From the NCBI GenBank assembly GCA_050049805.1, contig JASFVN010000143.1, forward strand, positions 1 through 10,375: DNA of 10,375 nt, read 5' to 3'. This document shows positions 6,121-10,375 of the stretch, piece after piece. The position numbers and the translations under genes are program-made. The notes under the pieces were generated by a model. That model did no database searches. It had not been told where the DNA came from and saw only the letters and a program-made list of their open reading frames with translations. The stretch comes from JABDNZ01 sp050049805. GTDB taxonomy: Bacteria; Gemmatimonadota; Gemmatimonadetes; Longimicrobiales; Gaopeijiaceae. Each line of letters starts with the position of its first letter. Position 1 is the first letter of the stretch.

Positions 6121-8814
6121 ATGGCAGGACAACGCGCCTCTCAACTGACGATCGCCCTCTTCCTCCTGTTCCCTCTATCCAACGCCCTCGCCCAGGACCA
6201 GCGCGGCGTCGGCTATTTCGATCACATGGAGTGGCGCCATATCGGGCCGGCGGTCTTCGGAGGGCGGATTCCGGATGTGGAAGCGGTTCCCGAGAATCCA
6301 GCCGTGATCTATGTGGCAGGGTCCACGGGGGGCATCTTCAAGACCACCAACAACGGTGTGACCTGGCGACCGATCTTCGATCACGCTGGGCCTACTTTAT
6401 CCATCGGAGACATGGCCATAGCCCCATCGGACCCTTTGATCATCTGGGTCGGGACGGGAGAGTCCAACGGTGAGCAACAAGCGGGGTCACTCGGTAATGG
6501 GGTGTACCGGTCCCTGGACGGCGGAGAGAGCTGGGAGCACATGGGCCTCTCAGACACCCGCTTCATTCACCGAATCGCAATCCATCCAGAGAACCCGAAC
6601 ATCGTGTTCGTCGCCGCCCCGGGTCACCGGTGGGGTCCGAATGAGGAGCGGGGCTTGTACCGTACCCTCGACGGGGGACTGACGTGGGAGAAGGTCCTCT
6701 ATGTCAACGAAGACACGGGAGTTGTAGAGGTGGCCATGGAGGACAACGGTAGGATCCTCTATGCCGCAGCGTACCAACGCAGGCGTCATGCCTGGGGGAA
6801 TCTCACCGGCGGACCCCACTCGGCCATCTACCGGTCCATGGACGGTGGGACGACCTGGGAGAAACTGGGTGGAGGGCTTCCCGACGGCGTCCTGGGAAAG
6901 ATTGCCATCGCCATCGCCAAGGGCAGCCCCAATGTAGTGTACGCCGCCATCGGTGACAGCGACGGCGGCCTCTACAGATCTGAGGATCGGGGAGAGACCT
7001 GGGAACGAGTGAACGACATCCGAACCTCGTATTGGTACGGAAACATCTACGTGGATCCGGTGAACGAGAACAAAGTCTGGATCATGGGGACACAGCTGGA
7101 CGTGTCCATCGATGGGGGAAAGACCTTCGAGAACGACTGGACCGCCCGGGGCATCCACGTCGACCATCATGCCCTCTGGATCAACCCGAAGAACACCGAC
7201 CACATGCTCATGGGGAACGACGGCGGGTTCCACATCACCTACGATGGCGCCCGGACCTGGAGTTTCCTGAACAACATCCCCATCGCCCAGTTCTATGTGA
7301 TCGACGTCGACAACCGCGACCCCTACCACGTGTACGGCGGGCTCCAGGACAACGGCACCTGGGGGATTCCGTCCAGGACCTATTCAAGGTCGGGAATCCT
7401 GAACGAGGACGTCGTGAACGTGGGTGGTGGAGACGGATTCGTCCCAGCCATCGATCCTCGAGACCACACTGTGGTCTTCGCCGAATCCCAATACGGCGCC
7501 CTCAGGAGAGTGGACCTGGTGACGGGCCGTTCCAGCGGCATCAAGCCCGTGCCGGAAGACAGCACTGAAACCTACCGGTTCAACTGGAACAGCCCTGTTC
7601 TCATTTCCATCCATGACCCGGACGTCATGTACTTCGGTGGGAACAAACTGTTCAGAACAACCGACAAAGGCGAAAGCTGGGAGGCCATCAGCGGCGACCT
7701 CACCAAGAACGAGAATCCGGCCGAATGGGAGATCATGGGACTGAAGCCGTCCCTTCGGGCCTACAACACCATCACCGCGCTGGCGGAATCGACCCTACGA
7801 CAGGGGTTGATCTATACGGGGGCCGACGATGGGAGCGTGTACCGGACGTCCGACGGGGGCGAGACCTGGGAATCCCTCTCGGACCGATTCGACTTCGGTG
7901 AGAGCCCCATCGACAGCATCAAATTCGCCACCAAACTCCATGCCTCCCCCAGCGACCCGGAGACCGCATACATCTCCTTCACGGGCCACTACTACGACGA
8001 CTTTCGCCCCTACCTTTTCAGGACCACGGACGCCGGGGACTCCTGGGCAAGCATCGTAGGCGACCTGCCCGCCGAGGCCGTAGTCATGGCCATCGTCGAA
8101 CACCCCGAGAATCCAGATCTTCTTCTCGCCGGAATTCACAACGGACTGATGATCTCCATAAACGGCGGCCGGAACTGGACCCGGGCCGGAGGCAACTTCC
8201 CTCCCGTATCCGTGAACGACATCAGGATCAAGGACGGAGATCTGGTCCTCGGCACCTACGGCCGAGGGATCCTGATCATGGACGATATCGGCTTCCTCGA
8301 GGACCTGACGGAAGACGTCCTGGACGCGGAGGCCCACCTTTTCCCTGTCCGCGAGACGGAGCAGTACTACCTGAACAGCAGAGACCTGTCCAACAAAGCC
8401 GCTCGTTTCTCAGGTCCGAACCCCGAGTACGGCGCGCTGATCACCTACTACCTGAAGGAAGGGCCACCGCCCTCTGCTACCTCCGGGGAAGAGAATCCTT
8501 CGGAAGAGGCGGCTTCCACGGAAGAGAGCGCTGAATCCGAGACTCCCGAGGTCTCCATCCAGGTCTTGGACTCCGACGGCGAGGTGGTCCGGGAGATGTC
8601 CGGCTCGGATCGACAGGGATTCAACCGGATCGCATGGGACCTCAGAAGGATGACTGACAGCACGGATTCCACCGGTGGGTCGGAAGGCCCGCAGGGAGCC
8701 CGGCGCCGCCCCCAGATGACCGATGTGGAGCCGGGTCAGTACACCGTGAAGCTCACGGCTCGAGGCCTGGAGATGGTCCAGACGCTTACGGTCGCCCCGG
8801 ACAAGAGACTATAG
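6121..8814 (+). CDS. Exported Asp-box (BNR, VPS10/sortilin-like) beta-propeller protein 2, 897 aa
   Basis: The ATG at 6121 is chosen over an in-frame ATG at 6070 because it leads straight into a Sec signal peptide (hydrophobic core IALFLLFPLS, cleavage after NALA at residue 24), whereas the extension adds hydrophilic His/Arg-rich residues. Eleven Asp-boxes start near residues 75, 131, 182, 239, 287, 329, 373, 513, 576, 635 and 679, indicating two propellers over residues 35-725. Between them lie the blocks HVDHHALWINP (346-356), GNDGG (365-369), GGLQDNGTW (406-414) and GGGDGF (435-440), which I recognise as typical of this bacterial family. Residues 740-893 form a beta-sandwich-like domain interrupted by an acidic, Ser/Glu-rich insert (781-810). 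The mature protein has no cysteine. It ends at APDKRL, matching LDPRV (941-945) of BNR protein 1, and so lacks that protein's helical tail. The database name 'glycosyl hydrolase' is unproven. It converges on the serine hydrolase gene. Confidence 0.93.
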   Translation: MAGQRASQLTIALFLLFPLSNALAQDQRGVGYFDHMEWRHIGPAVFGGRIPDVEAVPENPAVIYVAGSTGGIFKTTNNGVTWRPIFDHAGPTLSIGDMAIAPSDPLIIWVGTGESNGEQQAGSLGNGVYRSLDGGESWEHMGLSDTRFIHRIAIHPENPNIVFVAAPGHRWGPNEERGLYRTLDGGLTWEKVLYVNEDTGVVEVAMEDNGRILYAAAYQRRRHAWGNLTGGPHSAIYRSMDGGTTWEKLGGGLPDGVLGKIAIAIAKGSPNVVYAAIGDSDGGLYRSEDRGETWERVNDIRTSYWYGNIYVDPVNENKVWIMGTQLDVSIDGGKTFENDWTARGIHVDHHALWINPKNTDHMLMGNDGGFHITYDGARTWSFLNNIPIAQFYVIDVDNRDPYHVYGGLQDNGTWGIPSRTYSRSGILNEDVVNVGGGDGFVPAIDPRDHTVVFAESQYGALRRVDLVTGRSSGIKPVPEDSTETYRFNWNSPVLISIHDPDVMYFGGNKLFRTTDKGESWEAISGDLTKNENPAEWEIMGLKPSLRAYNTITALAESTLRQGLIYTGADDGSVYRTSDGGETWESLSDRFDFGESPIDSIKFATKLHASPSDPETAYISFTGHYYDDFRPYLFRTTDAGDSWASIVGDLPAEAVVMAIVEHPENPDLLLAGIHNGLMISINGGRNWTRAGGNFPPVSVNDIRIKDGDLVLGTYGRGILIMDDIGFLEDLTEDVLDAEAHLFPVRETEQYYLNSRDLSNKAARFSGPNPEYGALITYYLKEGPPPSATSGEENPSEEAASTEESAESETPEVSIQVLDSDGEVVREMSGSDRQGFNRIAWDLRRMTDSTDSTGGSEGPQGARRRPQMTDVEPGQYTVKLTARGLEMVQTLTVAPDKRL

Positions 8815-8824
8815 GAGACGGCGA

Positions 8825-8845
8825 AGCCCCCCGGACCGGGGGGCT
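8825..8845. terminator. GC-rich hairpin between convergent genes, probable bidirectional terminator
   Basis: AGCCCCCC (8825-8832) pairs perfectly with GGGGGGCT (8838-8845) around the 5-nt loop GGACC. The hairpin begins 11 bp after the stop of BNR protein 2 and lies 7 bp beyond the stop of the serine hydrolase gene on the other strand, so its position suits a shared terminator. Neither side is followed by a real T-run, so it is not a textbook intrinsic terminator; it may act weakly, with Rho, or only to protect 3' ends. Confidence 0.6.
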
Positions 8846-8851
8846 CTCCTG

Positions 8852-10375
8852 TCATTGATGAACGGGAGGAATCGCCTCCATGAGGAGGGCCATGGCCCCC
8901 CGGAACGCCCGCCCCCCCGCACCCGATCCCTTGTATTTTCCCTGTCGGACAATGACGAGCTCGTGGGAGGGAATGATGGTCGTGCTCTGGCCCCCTGCCC
9001 CCCGCATGGCATAGGCATCTGTGGGAATGGGCAGGGACCCCGTCCCATTCACCCAGAAGAACGCGCCTCCGTATACTGGCCGGCCATCGGCTACCCAGGC
9101 CGGGGCCGGGGTATTGGCATAGTTGGAATAGCCCTCAGGCAAGATCCGCTCGCCATTCCAAACCCCGTCCTGCAAGAAGAGGTTCGCCAGGCGAGCCCAG
9201 TCCCTGGGCGGAAGGTATTCGTACCCCTGAGTGAGGATGTTCCCGTAGGGATCCGTCTCCAGGACGGCATCCCGGATCCCGATCTTGTCGAAGAGATGTC
9301 GCTGAGCGAAGGCGTGGTAATCCTCTCCCCTGCCCTCTACCGCCAGACGGATCAAGTAGTTGGTGAGAGTGGGATCCGAGTTTCTGTATCGTCCAACGGT
9401 GTTGGGGGGCCACTGCTGGCCCCGGGTTGCCGCCCATTCGAAGGCGTTCTGGGCACTGGTGTAGAAGTAGAGGTGGTCCGGATACCCCATCGCCCAATCA
9501 AAATCGGGGTCCTGAGGCGCCTTGATCCGGATTCCCGAAGACATGCGCATGATATCCCCGATCCGGATCCGCTGACGAGGATCCCCCCGGCTCTGCCATT
9601 CGGGGATCGGCGCCTGTTGCCAAAGCTCGTACTCCCCCTGTTGGATAAGGACCCCCATCATGGCTCCGGTAAGACTCTTGCCCATGGACCAACTCTCAAG
9701 GGGGGTGTGTATCCCGATTCCCTCGGCGTAGCGCTCTCCCAGTAGACGCCCTCTGTAGGTCACCACGAGCCCCAGGGTCATGGCCTCAGGTGGCCCGAAA
9801 CCTTCCTCCAAGGCTTGAGCAAACAGGGCGGAATCTATCTCCGCCGGCCAAGGCTCATCCGGAATCAGGTCACCCATGGGCCAGGGAGTGGTGGAAGGAT
9901 TCGGAAGGTTCGGCTCGATCACGGAAGGGGTGAAGAAGACCGAGTCTTCGCCTAACGGCCGGGTAATGCATCCTTGCCCCCCGTACTTCTTGGCGACCCG
10001 TGTGATCCCCGATGGTAGGCTCAAGCGAACCTCTTGGTTCTCGTAATCGACGATGGTGTCCGTCACATGGATCCGGTCCTCATAGGGAGCCGAGAAGTAG
10101 CCGACGTTTTCTGCCGCGTCGGCCGGATCCAAGCCCATGATGAAAACCGCCGAACAAAGGATCTTGGCAAACCCCGCGGTAGAAAGCTCGATTCGATCTC
10201 CCGGCGGAGGGCTCCATTCACCGGGGAGCTCCAGGGAGTCGCCCCTGGCGATGATATAGGCGGTCAGCTCCCTGCCCGAGAGGCCGGTGGGACCAGGCGG
10301 AGGGTCCTCCACTGGCGGCCACTCTTCCGACCCACAGGCAAGAAGAAGCGGGATCATGACGAGGAAGAGCAACTG
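8852..10375 (-). CDS. Serine hydrolase (beta-lactamase/NylB-like, SxxK) lipoprotein, 5' end outside window
   Basis: The frame is open to the right edge. Residues are numbered here from the TTG codon at 10372, which is probably not the true start, because no positively charged residues precede the hydrophobic stretch and the lipobox L10-L11-A12-C13. A beta-lactamase/transpeptidase-like fold (PF00144 type) spans about residues 180-500, with the nucleophile motif S229-M-G-K232, the Y329-R-N331 motif, and G458-A-G-G-Q462 in the position of the third (KTG-like) motif. This spacing resembles class C-related esterases and 6-aminohexanoate-dimer hydrolase. Residues about 35-170 form a separate N-terminal region with GFAKILCSAVF and GGQGC (C73 and C135). 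I recall this extension from serine hydrolases of Gemmatimonadota and sphingomonads, but its role is unknown to me. The likely role is hydrolysis of an ester, amide or peptide bond in the periplasm or at the outer membrane; the substrate is unknown. Confidence 0.9.
   Translation of the reverse strand, partial: QLLFLVMIPLLLACGSEEWPPVEDPPPGPTGLSGRELTAYIIARGDSLELPGEWSPPPGDRIELSTAGFAKILCSAVFIMGLDPADAAENVGYFSAPYEDRIHVTDTIVDYENQEVRLSLPSGITRVAKKYGGQGCITRPLGEDSVFFTPSVIEPNLPNPSTTPWPMGDLIPDEPWPAEIDSALFAQALEEGFGPPEAMTLGLVVTYRGRLLGERYAEGIGIHTPLESWSMGKSLTGAMMGVLIQQGEYELWQQAPIPEWQSRGDPRQRIRIGDIMRMSSGIRIKAPQDPDFDWAMGYPDHLYFYTSAQNAFEWAATRGQQWPPNTVGRYRNSDPTLTNYLIRLAVEGRGEDYHAFAQRHLFDKIGIRDAVLETDPYGNILTQGYEYLPPRDWARLANLFLQDGVWNGERILPEGYSNYANTPAPAWVADGRPVYGGAFFWVNGTGSLPIPTDAYAMRGAGGQSTTIIPSHELVIVRQGKYKGSGAGGRAFRGAMALLMEAIPPVHQ

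Noticed and set aside
6265..6273. R-I-P tripeptide near the N-terminus of BNR protein 2, suggesting a sialidase
   Set aside because: Asp-boxes are shared by many propellers. The Arg triad and Tyr/Glu pair of sialidases cannot be placed, and this tripeptide sits in a propeller strand typical of the BNR family, so no sialidase activity is claimed.
6550..7329. 259-codon open frame antisense to BNR protein 2
   Set aside because: Same reasoning: a compositional shadow with repetitive Val/Asp/Gly content and no start signal of its own.
1..10375. CRISPR array, tRNA, rRNA, insertion sequence or defence genes
   Set aside because: No regularly spaced repeats, cloverleaf sequences, transposase motifs or terminal inverted repeats were seen on either strand.

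Overview
The window is GC-rich (by eye about 60%) and densely coding, with strong AGGA-type ribosome binding sites before some genes and weak or unclear ones before others. It holds six genes: two large exported Asp-box (BNR, VPS10/sortilin-like) beta-propeller proteins, two lipoproteins (an endonuclease/exonuclease/phosphatase-fold protein and a SxxK serine hydrolase), one small four-helix membrane protein, and a 39-residue single-helix membrane peptide. This set and style fit a Gram-negative heterotroph of the Gemmatimonadota or a similar phylum, where such BNR proteins occur in many copies. That assignment is inference from protein content only, because there is no rRNA or other marker gene.

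Layout, left to right: a 39-aa membrane peptide (+); a 149-aa membrane protein (-), whose last codons and stop are echoed by an imperfect repeat 39 bp downstream; a 299-bp divergent spacer with a possible leader hairpin; the 1071-aa BNR propeller protein 1 (+); a 578-aa lipoprotein with a CBM9/DOMON-like domain followed by an EEP catalytic domain (-), overlapping the 3' end of BNR protein 1 by 14 bp; a 151-bp divergent spacer with a sigma-70-like promoter; the 897-aa BNR propeller protein 2 (+); a GC-rich hairpin in the short gap between two convergent stops; and a serine hydrolase lipoprotein (-) that runs off the right edge.

The six genes alternate strand strictly (+ - + - + -), so no two neighbours can share an operon. 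All the large products carry export signals, so they probably act in the periplasm or on the cell surface. The sequence does not show that they form one pathway. The most informative comparison is between the two BNR paralogues. They share the same propeller plan with 11 Asp-boxes each, but differ in Cys content, in a conserved HxDHH-type motif, in an acidic insert, and in a C-terminal helical tail. I see no mobile element, CRISPR array, tRNA, rRNA or defence system. The window looks like ordinary chromosomal secretome content with several interesting details rather than a clear new system.
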